Of a stretch of 16,362 bases of DNA, positions 1 through 6,768 are shown one piece after another. Origin of the DNA: Limnohabitans sp. (GTDB lineage Bacteria; Pseudomonadota; Gammaproteobacteria; Burkholderiales; Burkholderiaceae_C); contig JAKFXJ010000340.1 in assembly GCA_021731425.1 (NCBI GenBank), positions 1 through 16,362 on the forward strand. Direction: 5' to 3'. Each line of letters begins with the position of its first letter. The stretch's first letter is position 1. The position numbers and the translations under genes were made by a program. Below the pieces are notes generated by a model. That model searched no databases and was not told the origin of the DNA. It saw only the letters and a program-made list of their open reading frames with translations.

Positions 1-133
1 GCGCAGAGCTGTGAGAAAAATGCCGAGGCCTGCAGCTCAACAGGAGACTGTGTTCGAAGTCAATCGATGCTTTTACAGACGCCTTGTGAGCCATCTGCGT
101 GTTGTTCAAGCGGGTTTCGCAGAACAAGAACAC

Positions 134-162
134 ATTATATTTCCGAATGAAATAAAAGTCAA
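134..162 (-). promoter_or_regulatory. Near-consensus sigma-70 promoter reading leftward
   Basis: On the minus strand a -35 box TTGACT (157-162) is followed after exactly 17 bp by a perfect -10 box TATAAT (134-139). Eleven of twelve bases match the sigma-70 consensus at the optimal spacing. Transcription would start near position 127 and leave the window at its left end. It therefore serves something to the left, not the exporter gene that ends at 192. The motif is seen directly; its activity is inferred. Confidence 0.6.
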
Positions 163-191
163 ATTTTTTATTTCCATCAGTTTGAAAGGCG

Positions 192-839
192 TCAAAGCCC
201 GTTCACCACGTGGCGAACCAGCAAGAGCGACAGCACCCACATGGTCACGCCGATCAGCGCGTCCAGCACCTGCCAAGCACGTGGCCGTGCAAACCAAGGG
301 GCCAGCCAACGCGCCCCAAAGCCCAAGGCGCTGAACCACAGCAAACTGGCCGCACTGGCCCCGGCCGCAAACCAGCCTTGCAGGCGGGCGGGTTGCTGCG
401 CACCAATGCTGCCCACCAAGAGCACCGTGTCCAGATACACATGCGGGTTGAGCAAGGTGAAAGCCGCTGCTTGTGCGAGCGCCGCCCCACGGCTCAGGCC
501 TTGGCCCATGGTGGTGACATCCAGCGAGCTGGCTTGTCGCGCCCGCTGCAGCGCCCGCCAGCCATACACCGCCAAAAACGCCGCACCGCCCAAAGCCAGA
601 CCACGCGCCAGCAAAGGACTGTCGCCCAAGGCTTGGGCCATGCCCAGCACGCCCGCCGTGATCAGCATCGCATCGGCCACCGCACAAAACGCCACCACGC
701 TGCCCACATGCTCGCGGCGCAAACCTTGGCGCAACACAAAAGCGTTTTGCGCGCCAATGGCCACGATCAGGCCCAGGCTCAGGATCATGCCCTGTACAAA
801 AACAGGCCAGGCCTCTCCAACACTTGACAGCACACTCAT
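192..839 (-). CDS. LysE/ArgO-family amino-acid exporter
   Basis: A 215-residue inner-membrane protein of the LysE family, which exports basic or other amino acids from the cytoplasm and relieves amino-acid overload. The N-terminal segment GLIVAIGAQNAFVLRQGL (about residues 23-40) is the family hallmark, and NPHVYLDTVLLVGSIG follows in the second half. About six hydrophobic segments fill the chain, and the length is normal for the family. The ATG at 839 has no clear Shine-Dalgarno sequence, but it places the hallmark at the usual distance from the N terminus. It lies 56 bp downstream of the racemase gene on the same strand, so the two may be cotranscribed. It might then export amino acids released by the catabolic genes. 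LysE/ArgO genes often sit beside a LysR-type regulator gene, which is not seen here. Substrate is not decidable from sequence. Confidence 0.88.
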   Translation of the reverse strand: MSVLSSVGEAWPVFVQGMILSLGLIVAIGAQNAFVLRQGLRREHVGSVVAFCAVADAMLITAGVLGMAQALGDSPLLARGLALGGAAFLAVYGWRALQRARQASSLDVTTMGQGLSRGAALAQAAAFTLLNPHVYLDTVLLVGSIGAQQPARLQGWFAAGASAASLLWFSALGFGARWLAPWFARPRAWQVLDALIGVTMWVLSLLLVRHVVNGL

Positions 840-895
840 GCGATTGGCGCTTAAGAGCGCGAAAAATTCAAAAGTGGGGATTGTGCCGGGTTTGT

Positions 896-1654
896 TCAGT
901 CATCCCCTTTGGCCGGAACCTGTGAGAAGGCTGGGGGCAGCCCCACCCATGGGGCAAAAAAACCATCGTGGCTTGTTGGCGCAGCAGGCGCCTGTTGTTG
1001 CAGCAAGACCTCCCAGCCGGCCTGTGCGCTGTCGATCAAGGGCAGGTCGCAATGGGCTTGCAGCAGCCGGGCGTAACCGGCCAGACCGGCACCGCCCAAA
1101 ATGATGCTGGCCACACCGTGCTGCGCTGCGTTTTGGCAAGCTTGGCTCAGGCACTGAATGGCCATGTCAGGGTCGGCCTGCAGCGCCGCCCCGGTGGGGG
1201 CCACAGTTTCGATGTGCCGCAGCTGGTTGCCATAACCCAGGCCGTTGGCCAAGCGCTGCAGCATGGGCTTCCAGCGCTCGCCCCCGGTCACGATGGCAAA
1301 GGGCCCAAGCGCAGCGGCCCGGATGAAAGAGGCCTCGGCCAGACCCGTCACCGGGCTGCCACTGACCTCGCGCAGCGCGAACAAACCCGGGTCACCAAAG
1401 CAACCTATCAGCACACCGTCCAGCGGCTGATCTGGTGACCCCCGGTGCGTGGTCCACGCATCCAGACACGCATGGGCTGCTACCGCATGGCTGGCTTCGC
1501 AGGCGATGTAGGGGGCGCCAAATCGGGCCGTCTGCACCAGCAACTGCACACCTGGCGGCACTTGGGGCTGTAAGACCTCCTGCAGCCGCTGTGTGGTCAG
1601 CGGGTTGGTGTTGGGGTTGATCAGCAGATAGCGGCGCGGTGCTGTGGTGTCCAT
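896..1654 (-). CDS. Asp/Glu/hydantoin racemase-family protein
   Basis: A 252-residue protein of the aspartate/glutamate/hydantoin racemase family (HyuA/HyuE, allantoin racemase HpxA and yeast DCG1 relatives). LLINPNTN at residues 10-17 is the typical first strand. GCFGDPGL at 84-91 carries the first catalytic cysteine, Cys85. The second half-site, normally LGCAG, reads LGGAG at 186-190, so the second catalytic cysteine is Gly188. Two-base racemisation needs both cysteines, so the activity may be altered or lost. The ATG at 1654 is preceded by AAGGA on the minus strand (1664-1668, spacing 9). It diverges from the ABC transporter operon across a 406-bp control region, and lysE follows 56 bp downstream. 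The setting with allA and an M20 amidohydrolase points to hydantoin or ureide metabolism. Family assignment is firm; the reaction is uncertain. Confidence 0.85.
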   Translation of the reverse strand: MDTTAPRRYLLINPNTNPLTTQRLQEVLQPQVPPGVQLLVQTARFGAPYIACEASHAVAAHACLDAWTTHRGSPDQPLDGVLIGCFGDPGLFALREVSGSPVTGLAEASFIRAAALGPFAIVTGGERWKPMLQRLANGLGYGNQLRHIETVAPTGAALQADPDMAIQCLSQACQNAAQHGVASIILGGAGLAGYARLLQAHCDLPLIDSAQAGWEVLLQQQAPAAPTSHDGFFAPWVGLPPAFSQVPAKGDD

Positions 1655-1774
1655 GCTTCGTGTTCCTTTTCAAATGGCCAATCAAAATGTCATGGAGGTG
1701 GTCATGGTGTAAGGGGCATGGGGAGCAATGGAATGGTGGGCGTGATGCAGCAATATGGATGCCTGAAATTGAAT

Positions 1775-1790
1775 CGATTGCATACAAAAA
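1775..1790 (+). repeat. 16-bp direct repeat, copy 1 (candidate operator)
   Basis: The sequence CGATTGCATACAAAAA occurs here and, identically and in the same orientation, at 1943-1958. Its core TTGCATACAA is a near-palindrome (four of five base pairs match) of the TTGTATACAA type that is typical of FCD-subfamily GntR regulators. A GntR/FCD gene lies in this window at 9597. This copy is nearer the racemase gene. The repeat is seen; regulator binding is inferred. Confidence 0.55.
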
Positions 1791-1830
1791 AAACGCCAAA
1801 TTGGGGTGCCACGCCAACGGTACGGACCAG

Positions 1831-1852
1831 AATGGTGCCAGAAAACACCATT
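1831..1852. repeat. Inverted repeat AATGGTG-N8-CACCATT
   Basis: Perfect 7-bp arms AATGGTG (1831-1837) and CACCATT (1846-1852) flank an 8-bp spacer CCAGAAAA. It lies midway between the two 16-bp direct repeats, in the control region. The 15-bp centre-to-centre arm spacing could suit a dimeric regulator, or the element could be an RNA hairpin. No T-tract follows on either strand, so a terminator is unlikely. Confidence 0.4.
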
Positions 1853-1942
1853 GTTGTGCCTTTTATACAGGCCAAAATTGACGATTTTGAAAGTTGACTT
1901 CTTTTTTCTGAAGGGTTAATCCCAAATCCACATCAGGCATGG

Positions 1943-1958
1943 CGATTGCATACAAAAA
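1943..1958 (+). repeat. 16-bp direct repeat, copy 2 (candidate operator)
   Basis: Exact second copy of CGATTGCATACAAAAA, beginning 168 bp after copy 1 and about 100 bp upstream of the binding-protein start. A distance of 168 bp equals 16 turns at 10.5 bp per turn, so proteins bound to the two copies would face the same side of the helix. The position suits an operator for the ABC transporter operon. Confidence 0.55.
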
Positions 1959-2060
1959 GTGCTTGCCAGACTTTTGAACCTTATGTTAGTTTGCGTGACC
2001 GATCTGTTGGTTCTTAGGTCTGGTGCTCAATTTTTCAACGCACTTTTTTCTGGAGTCTTG

Positions 2061-3734
2061 ATGATGAAGCGGTCTATCCTTTCCCCTCGTTTGTTGCCCA
2101 CATCCTGGGCGTTCACCATGGCTGTCGGGATGGGGCTGAGCGCCATCTCCATGGCCGTTCAGGCGCAAGAAAAAGTCTTGCGCATCGCCATGACGGCAGC
2201 CGACATTCCCCGCACCTTGGGTCAGCCCGACCAAGGCTTTGAGGGCAACCGGTTCACCGGTATCCCGATGTACGACGCCTTGACCCATTGGGATTTGTCC
2301 AAATCGGATGGCCCCAGTGTGTTGATTCCTGGCTTGGCCACATCTTGGACCGTGGGGGCAACGGATAAAACCAAATGGACTTTCAAGATGCGCCCCGGCA
2401 TCAAGTTCCATGACGGATCGGCTGTCAACGCTGATGCCATTGTCTGGAACGTGCGCAAGGTCTTGGACAAAGACGCAGTGCACTTTGATGCCAGCCAGGT
2501 GGGCGTGACCGCTTCGCGCATGCCCACACTGCGCAGCGCCCGAAAGATCGATGACCTGACGGTGGAGTTGACCACCAGCGAGCCCGATGCCTTTTTGCCG
2601 ATCAACCTGACCAATTTGTTCATTGCCTCTCCTGCGCATTGGCAAAAGAAATTTGATGCCGCTGCAGGCGCCACGCCCGCAGACAAATCCAAAGCAGCAT
2701 GGACTGCGTTTGCCGCAGATGCCTCCGGTTCTGGCCCCTTCAAAATGGCCCGTTTTGTGCCGCGTGAGCGCCTGGAAATGGTGGCCAACAAAACCTATTG
2801 GGATCCCAAGCGCATGCCCAAGGTCGACCGCGTGGTGCTCGTTCCCATGCCTGAGGCCAATGCCCGCACTGCAGCTTTGCTCGGCGGTCAGGTGGACTGG
2901 ATTGAAGCGCCCGCCCCCGACGCCATGCCTCAAATTCGCCAGCGTGGCTTCAAGATTGAAAGCAATGCCCAGCCGCATGTCTGGCCTTGGCAGTTGTCAT
3001 TTGCCGAAGGCTCGCCCTGGCTTGACAAGCGGGTGCGTCACGCGGCCAACTTGTGTGTTGACCGTGAAGGTTTGAAAACCCTTTTGGGCGGCATGATGGC
3101 AGCGCCCAAAGGCACCGTGCCACCGGGCCACCCTTGGTGGGGCAACCCCAAATTTGACATCAAGTACGACGTGAATGCGGCCAAGGCTTTGATGACCCAA
3201 GCGGGCCACAGCGCCGCCAAACCCCTCAAGGTCAAGGTGCAAATTTCGGCATCGGGTTCAGGCCAGATGCAGCCCTTGCCCATGAACGAGTTTGTTCAGC
3301 AGTCGCTCAAGCAGTGCTTCTTTGATGTCCAGTTTGACGTGATTGAGTGGAACACCTTGTTCACCAACTGGCGTCGGGGGGCCAAAGACCCCACAGCCAA
3401 CGGTGCGCACGCTATCAACGTCAGTTATGCCGCCATGGACCCCTTCTTCGGACTGGTTCGATTCACCAGCACTGGCACATTCCCGCCGGTGTCCAACAAC
3501 TGGGGTTTCTTTGGCAATCCGGAATTTGACAAATTGATCTCCGATGCACGGACTCAGTTCGAGGACAAGAGGCGTGATGAGGCGCTGGCCAAGTTGCACG
3601 CCCGGATTGTGGAAGAAGCACCTTTCGTCTGGATTGCCCACGACGTGGGACCCCGCGCCATGAGCACCAAAGTCAAGGGCTTTGTGCAACCCCGCAGCTG
3701 GTTTGTCGATTTGGCCCCGGTGTCGATGGACTGA
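2061..3734 (+). CDS. Peptide/nickel-type ABC transporter substrate-binding protein
   Basis: A periplasmic solute-binding protein of family 5 (DppA/OppA/NikA class), 557 residues, which captures the substrate and delivers it to the two permeases encoded downstream. The N terminus is a signal peptide: a basic MMKR start, a hydrophobic stretch at about residues 17-33, and likely cleavage after AVQA at residue 35. The family signature around WTFKMRPGIKFHDGSAVNADAIVWN lies at about 106-130. The frame is open upstream to a GTG at 1959, but the ATG at 2061 (or 2064) has GGAG at 2052-2055 and begins the signal peptide, so I use it. It is the first gene of the operon. Two hairpins separate it from the first permease gene. 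Family-5 proteins bind peptides, opines, metals or glutathione. The neighbouring amidohydrolases suggest a ureido, amide or peptide-like ligand, which is inference. Confidence 0.92.
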   Translation: MMKRSILSPRLLPTSWAFTMAVGMGLSAISMAVQAQEKVLRIAMTAADIPRTLGQPDQGFEGNRFTGIPMYDALTHWDLSKSDGPSVLIPGLATSWTVGATDKTKWTFKMRPGIKFHDGSAVNADAIVWNVRKVLDKDAVHFDASQVGVTASRMPTLRSARKIDDLTVELTTSEPDAFLPINLTNLFIASPAHWQKKFDAAAGATPADKSKAAWTAFAADASGSGPFKMARFVPRERLEMVANKTYWDPKRMPKVDRVVLVPMPEANARTAALLGGQVDWIEAPAPDAMPQIRQRGFKIESNAQPHVWPWQLSFAEGSPWLDKRVRHAANLCVDREGLKTLLGGMMAAPKGTVPPGHPWWGNPKFDIKYDVNAAKALMTQAGHSAAKPLKVKVQISASGSGQMQPLPMNEFVQQSLKQCFFDVQFDVIEWNTLFTNWRRGAKDPTANGAHAINVSYAAMDPFFGLVRFTSTGTFPPVSNNWGFFGNPEFDKLISDARTQFEDKRRDEALAKLHARIVEEAPFVWIAHDVGPRAMSTKVKGFVQPRSWFVDLAPVSMD

Positions 3735-3741
3735 TGGTCCA

Positions 3742-3765
3742 GGTGTGGGCCTGCGGGCCCACACC
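3742..3765 (+). terminator. Hairpin 1 after the binding-protein gene
   Basis: A perfect 10-bp stem GGTGTGGGCC / GGCCCACACC with the loop TGCG (3752-3755) starts 7 bp after the stop codon of the binding-protein gene. It is very GC-rich but has no T-tract directly after it. It probably protects the upstream mRNA from 3' exonucleases, or slows polymerase, rather than fully terminating transcription. Confidence 0.55.
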
Positions 3766-3771
3766 CCAGGG

Positions 3772-3807
3772 TGCGCAGCCAGGCCATGCTTGGCTGCGCA
3801 TCGTTTT
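3772..3807 (+). terminator. Hairpin 2, partial terminator or processing site
   Basis: A perfect 10-bp stem TGCGCAGCCA (3772-3781) / TGGCTGCGCA (3791-3800) with a 9-nt loop is followed by TCGTTTT. It lies directly behind hairpin 1 and 20-30 bp before the first permease ribosome binding site. Such an element would let only part of the transcripts continue, giving more binding protein than membrane components. The stem-loops are seen; the role is inferred. Confidence 0.55.
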
Positions 3808-3830
3808 GAATGCAGTTTTGGAGTGATGGC

Positions 3831-4784
3831 ATGCTCGGCTTTTTGTTGCGGCGTCTGATTTATGCCCTGCCCATCATGCTGGGTGTGGCGCTGGTTTGTT
3901 TTGGCTTGGTGCACTTGGCACCGGGTGATCCTCTGGTGTCGATTTTGCCGCCCGACGCATCGGCCGACTTGCAAGCGCAGTTGATCGAGTTATACGGTTT
4001 CAACCGCTCGTATCCCGAGCAATTTGTGACCTGGGTCTGGCGTGCCTTGCAAGGTGATCTGGGTACATCGATTGCCAGCAACCGCCCGGTGGCGGCCGAG
4101 GTCATGACGGCCGTGGGCAACACCTTGCGACTGGCCATGCTGGCCACCCTGATCGGGTTTGTGCTGGGCTGTTTGTTTGGTTTTGTGGCGGGTTATTTCC
4201 AGAATTCCTGGCTGGACAAGTTCGCTTCTTTGCTGTCTGTGCTGGGCGTGAGCGTCCCGCACTACTGGCTGGGCATGGTCCTGGTGATTGTGTTTTCGTC
4301 GATCCTCATGTGGCTGCCGCCCGGTGGCGCTGGGCCGGGTGGTTCAAGCCAGTGGGTGTGGGACTGGGAGCACGTCAAGCACATGCTCTTGCCCGCCATC
4401 ACCATGAGCGTGATCCCGATGGGCATCATTGCGCGCACCGTGCGGGCCTTGGTGGCCGACATCCTGGCGCAAGAGTTCATTGTTGGTTTGCGGGCCAAGG
4501 GACTCACCAATTTGGGTATTTTTTGGCATGTTGTCAAAAACGCCGCCCCCACAGCCCTAGCGGTGATGGGCTTGCAGCTGGGTTATTTGCTCGGGGGCTC
4601 GATCTTGATCGAGACGGTTTTTTCCTGGCCTGGCACCGGCTTTTTGCTCAACTCGGCCATTTTCCAGCGCGACTTGCCTTTGCTCCAAGGCACGATCTTG
4701 GTGCTGGCCATGTTTTTTGTGGTACTCAACCTCATCGTGGATGTGATCCAGACCTTGCTGGACCCTCGCATTGCACGCGCTTGA
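3831..4784 (+). CDS. ABC transporter permease, DppB/OppB type
   Basis: A 317-residue inner-membrane permease, first of the pair that forms the transport channel. The start MLGFLLRRLIYALPIMLGV is a classic DppB N terminus, followed by VHLAPGDP in the first periplasmic region. The cytoplasmic coupling (EAA) loop reads EFIVGLRAKGLTNLGIFWHVVKNA (about residues 211-234), which contacts the ATPases. About six membrane segments are visible. The ATG at 3831 has GGAG at 3820-3823 with 7-nt spacing. The in-frame ATG at 3810 has no ribosome binding site and adds residues not expected in the family. The second permease gene begins 21 bp after this stop codon. Confidence 0.93.
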   Translation: MLGFLLRRLIYALPIMLGVALVCFGLVHLAPGDPLVSILPPDASADLQAQLIELYGFNRSYPEQFVTWVWRALQGDLGTSIASNRPVAAEVMTAVGNTLRLAMLATLIGFVLGCLFGFVAGYFQNSWLDKFASLLSVLGVSVPHYWLGMVLVIVFSSILMWLPPGGAGPGGSSQWVWDWEHVKHMLLPAITMSVIPMGIIARTVRALVADILAQEFIVGLRAKGLTNLGIFWHVVKNAAPTALAVMGLQLGYLLGGSILIETVFSWPGTGFLLNSAIFQRDLPLLQGTILVLAMFFVVLNLIVDVIQTLLDPRIARA

Positions 4785-4805
4785 CTCTGACCCCAAGGAA
4801 TTGAC

Positions 4806-5699
4806 ATGACTTCATTGAATGCGGCCGCCAGCCCGGTGCTTCCGCTGGTGTATGAGCGCTCTGCCGGTTATTGGGAAACCGTGGGGCGTCGTTTTTTGCG
4901 CGACAAAGTGGCCGTGGGGGCTGCTTTGGTGGTGCTGTTTTTGATGGTGCTGGCTGTTTTAGGTCCCTGGCTGGCGCCCATGGACCCTTACCAGTCATCC
5001 ATGCTCAAACGCCTCAAACCCATTGGCTTTGAAGGCCACCCCTTGGGTACCGACGAGTTGGGCCGAGACATGCTCAGTCGCTTGATGGTGGGGGCCAAAC
5101 TGTCCTTGTTCATGGGCATCACACCCGTGATTTGCGCTTTTTTCATTGGCTCGCTGATCGGCATCACAGCCGGTTACACCGGTGGTTGGGTCAACAGCGT
5201 GATGATGCGCACCATCGACGTGTTTTATGCCTTTCCTTCGGTGTTGTTGGCCATCGCCCTGTCGGGTGCTTTGGGGGCGGGCATCACCAACTCCCTGATT
5301 TCCTTAACGATTGTGTTCATTCCGCCGCTGGCCCGTGTGGCCGAGAGTGTGACCACACAAATTCGAGGGCGTGATTTTGTCGAAGCGGCCAGGGCCTCAG
5401 GCGCATCCGCATTCACCATCGTGCGGGTGCATGTGCTGGGCAATGTGCTGGGGCCGATTTTTGTGTACGCCACCAGTTTGATCGCGGTGTCCATGATCCT
5501 GGCCTCGGGCCTGAGCTTTTTGGGTCTGGGTGTCAAACCACCCGAGCCAGAGTGGGGCCTGATGCTCAACACCTTGCGCACCGCCATTTACACCCAACCC
5601 TGGATTGCCGCTTTGCCCGGGGCGATGATTTTCATGACATCGATTGCTTTTAACCTTTTGGCCGACGGCTTGCGCTCGGCCATGGAAATCAAACAGTGA
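4806..5699 (+). CDS. ABC transporter permease, DppC/OppC type
   Basis: A 297-residue inner-membrane permease and partner of the preceding one. It has the DppC layout: a short N-terminal cytoplasmic tail ending in RRFLRDKVA, a first membrane helix (about residues 38-56), then the conserved HPLGTDELGRDMLSRL motif (about 78-93). The coupling loop RDFVEAARASGASAFTIVRVHVLGN lies at about 187-211. The ATG at 4806 is preceded by AAGGA (spacing about 6). It ends 7 bp before the first ATPase start, so translation is probably coupled. Confidence 0.93.
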   Translation: MTSLNAAASPVLPLVYERSAGYWETVGRRFLRDKVAVGAALVVLFLMVLAVLGPWLAPMDPYQSSMLKRLKPIGFEGHPLGTDELGRDMLSRLMVGAKLSLFMGITPVICAFFIGSLIGITAGYTGGWVNSVMMRTIDVFYAFPSVLLAIALSGALGAGITNSLISLTIVFIPPLARVAESVTTQIRGRDFVEAARASGASAFTIVRVHVLGNVLGPIFVYATSLIAVSMILASGLSFLGLGVKPPEPEWGLMLNTLRTAIYTQPWIAALPGAMIFMTSIAFNLLADGLRSAMEIKQ

Positions 5700-5706
5700 G
5701 GTCCGA

Positions 5707-6768
5707 ATGACAATGGCCAATGATGAGGCGGGTGGATCCAGCCAGCCGATGCTCTCGGTGCGTGGCTTGGTCAAGCACTTTCCACTCAAGAAAGACTTGT
5801 TGGGACGTAGCGCTGGCGTGGTGCGCGCCGTGGATGGGGTGAGCTTTGATGTGTTCAAGGGCGAGACCCTGGGCGTGGTGGGCGAGTCTGGTTGCGGCAA
5901 GTCGACCACGGCACGTTTGCTCATGCAGCTGATCACCCCTGACCAGGGTGAATTGGTGTTCGATGGCCAGACGGTGGGCAGCAAGTCGCTGCCTTTGAAG
6001 GACTATCGCCGTCAGGCCCAAATGGTGTTCCAAGACAGCTACGCGTCCTTGAACCCACGCTTGACCATGGAAGACTCGATCGCATTTGCCCCCATGGTGC
6101 ACGGACTGCCCGAGCGCGAGGCCATTGACCGGGCGCGTGACTTGCTCGAACGTGTGGGGTTGGCGCCGCAGCGCTTTGCTGAGCGTTACCCGCATGAGCT
6201 GTCGGGTGGGCAAAGGCAGCGGGTCAACATTGCCCGGGCCTTGGCCTTGCAGTCGCGGTTGATCATCTTGGACGAAGCGGTTTCTGCCCTGGACAAGTCG
6301 GTGGAAGCGCAGGTGCTGAACCTCTTGCTCGACTTGAAAGAGGCGTTTGGTCTGACCTACATCTTCATCAGCCACGACCTGAATGTGGTGCGCTACATGA
6401 GCGACCGGGTGATGGTGATGTACTTGGGCCAAGTGGTGGAAGTGGGCGACAGTGAAACCCTGTTCAAGCATGCCGCGCACCCCTACACACAAGCCTTGCT
6501 CTCGTCTATTCCCACACTGGACCCGGATCGGCGCACCGAAACTCCCCCCTTGGCGGGCGACCCGCCCAACCCCATCAACCCGCCCAGCGGCTGCCGTTTT
6601 CACACCCGCTGTGTGCACGCCCAAGCCATTTGCAGCGAAAAGATGCCGGTGCTGGCCCAAGCCCAACACGGTCAGCAAGTGGCCTGCTGGATGCATGTGG
6701 CAGGTGCTGCGCACACCGGTGCACCCGCAGCGCAAAGCATGGTCAAACCTTCGGAGGTCGCGGCATGA
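5707..6768 (+). CDS. ABC transporter ATP-binding protein, DppF/OppF type
   Basis: A 353-residue cytoplasmic ATPase powering the importer. Walker A GESGCGKST is at 59-67, the signature LSGGQRQRV at 165-173, Walker B LIILDE at 185-190, and the switch histidine at 223. A C-terminal oligopeptide-transporter domain (about 255-335) carries four cysteines, C296, C302, C309 and C327. The spacing is the same as in the second ATPase. The ATG at 5707 follows GAGG at 5698-5701, which overlaps the permease stop region; an ATG at 5713 is an alternative. The frame is open upstream to 5644, inside the permease gene, and I reject that extension. The stop codon overlaps the next start as ATGA. Confidence 0.93.
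   Translation: MTMANDEAGGSSQPMLSVRGLVKHFPLKKDLLGRSAGVVRAVDGVSFDVFKGETLGVVGESGCGKSTTARLLMQLITPDQGELVFDGQTVGSKSLPLKDYRRQAQMVFQDSYASLNPRLTMEDSIAFAPMVHGLPEREAIDRARDLLERVGLAPQRFAERYPHELSGGQRQRVNIARALALQSRLIILDEAVSALDKSVEAQVLNLLLDLKEAFGLTYIFISHDLNVVRYMSDRVMVMYLGQVVEVGDSETLFKHAAHPYTQALLSSIPTLDPDRRTETPPLAGDPPNPINPPSGCRFHTRCVHAQAICSEKMPVLAQAQHGQQVACWMHVAGAAHTGAPAAQSMVKPSEVAA

Larger units (their letters stand above)
1655..2060. promoter_or_regulatory. Divergent control region, racemase gene / ABC operon
   Basis: This 406-bp stretch holds no convincing gene. It lies between the leftward racemase start (1654) and the rightward binding-protein start (2061) and must contain both promoters. Its centre and right half (about 1760-2050) are more AT-rich than the flanks. 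It contains two exact 16-bp direct repeats, one 7+7 bp inverted repeat and both ribosome binding sites. A TTGACT hexamer at 1894-1899 and a TTGCCA at 1963-1968 could be rightward -35 boxes. Neither has a good -10 box at 16-18 bp, so I do not assign a promoter. Confidence 0.6.

Noticed and set aside
1..94. Leftward open frame starting with ATG at 94 and open to the window edge (31 codons)
   Set aside because: It lies downstream of the strong leftward promoter but has no convincing ribosome binding site and no recognisable sequence, and too little is visible to call it a gene.
149..174. AT-only hairpin GAAATAAAA / TTTTATTTC downstream of lysE as a terminator
   Set aside because: The stem has only one G-C pair and overlaps the leftward promoter, so a role as terminator is weak.
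847..860. Small hairpin GCGCT-TAAG-AGCGC upstream of lysE as terminator of the racemase gene
   Set aside because: On the minus strand the T-rich part precedes the stem instead of following it, and the stem has only five pairs.
106..1104. Long open frames on both strands over lysE and the racemase gene (for example plus strand 241-1104)
   Set aside because: They are products of GC-rich codon structure opposite real genes, with Ala/Arg/Pro-rich translations and no family features.
1639..1881. 80-codon plus-strand frame in the control region
   Set aside because: It starts inside the racemase gene on the other strand, has no ribosome site, and the translation resembles no known protein.
1959..2060. 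N-terminal extension of the binding protein from a GTG at 1959
   Set aside because: It would put 34 residues ahead of a normal signal peptide. The ATG at 2061 has a well-placed GGAG.
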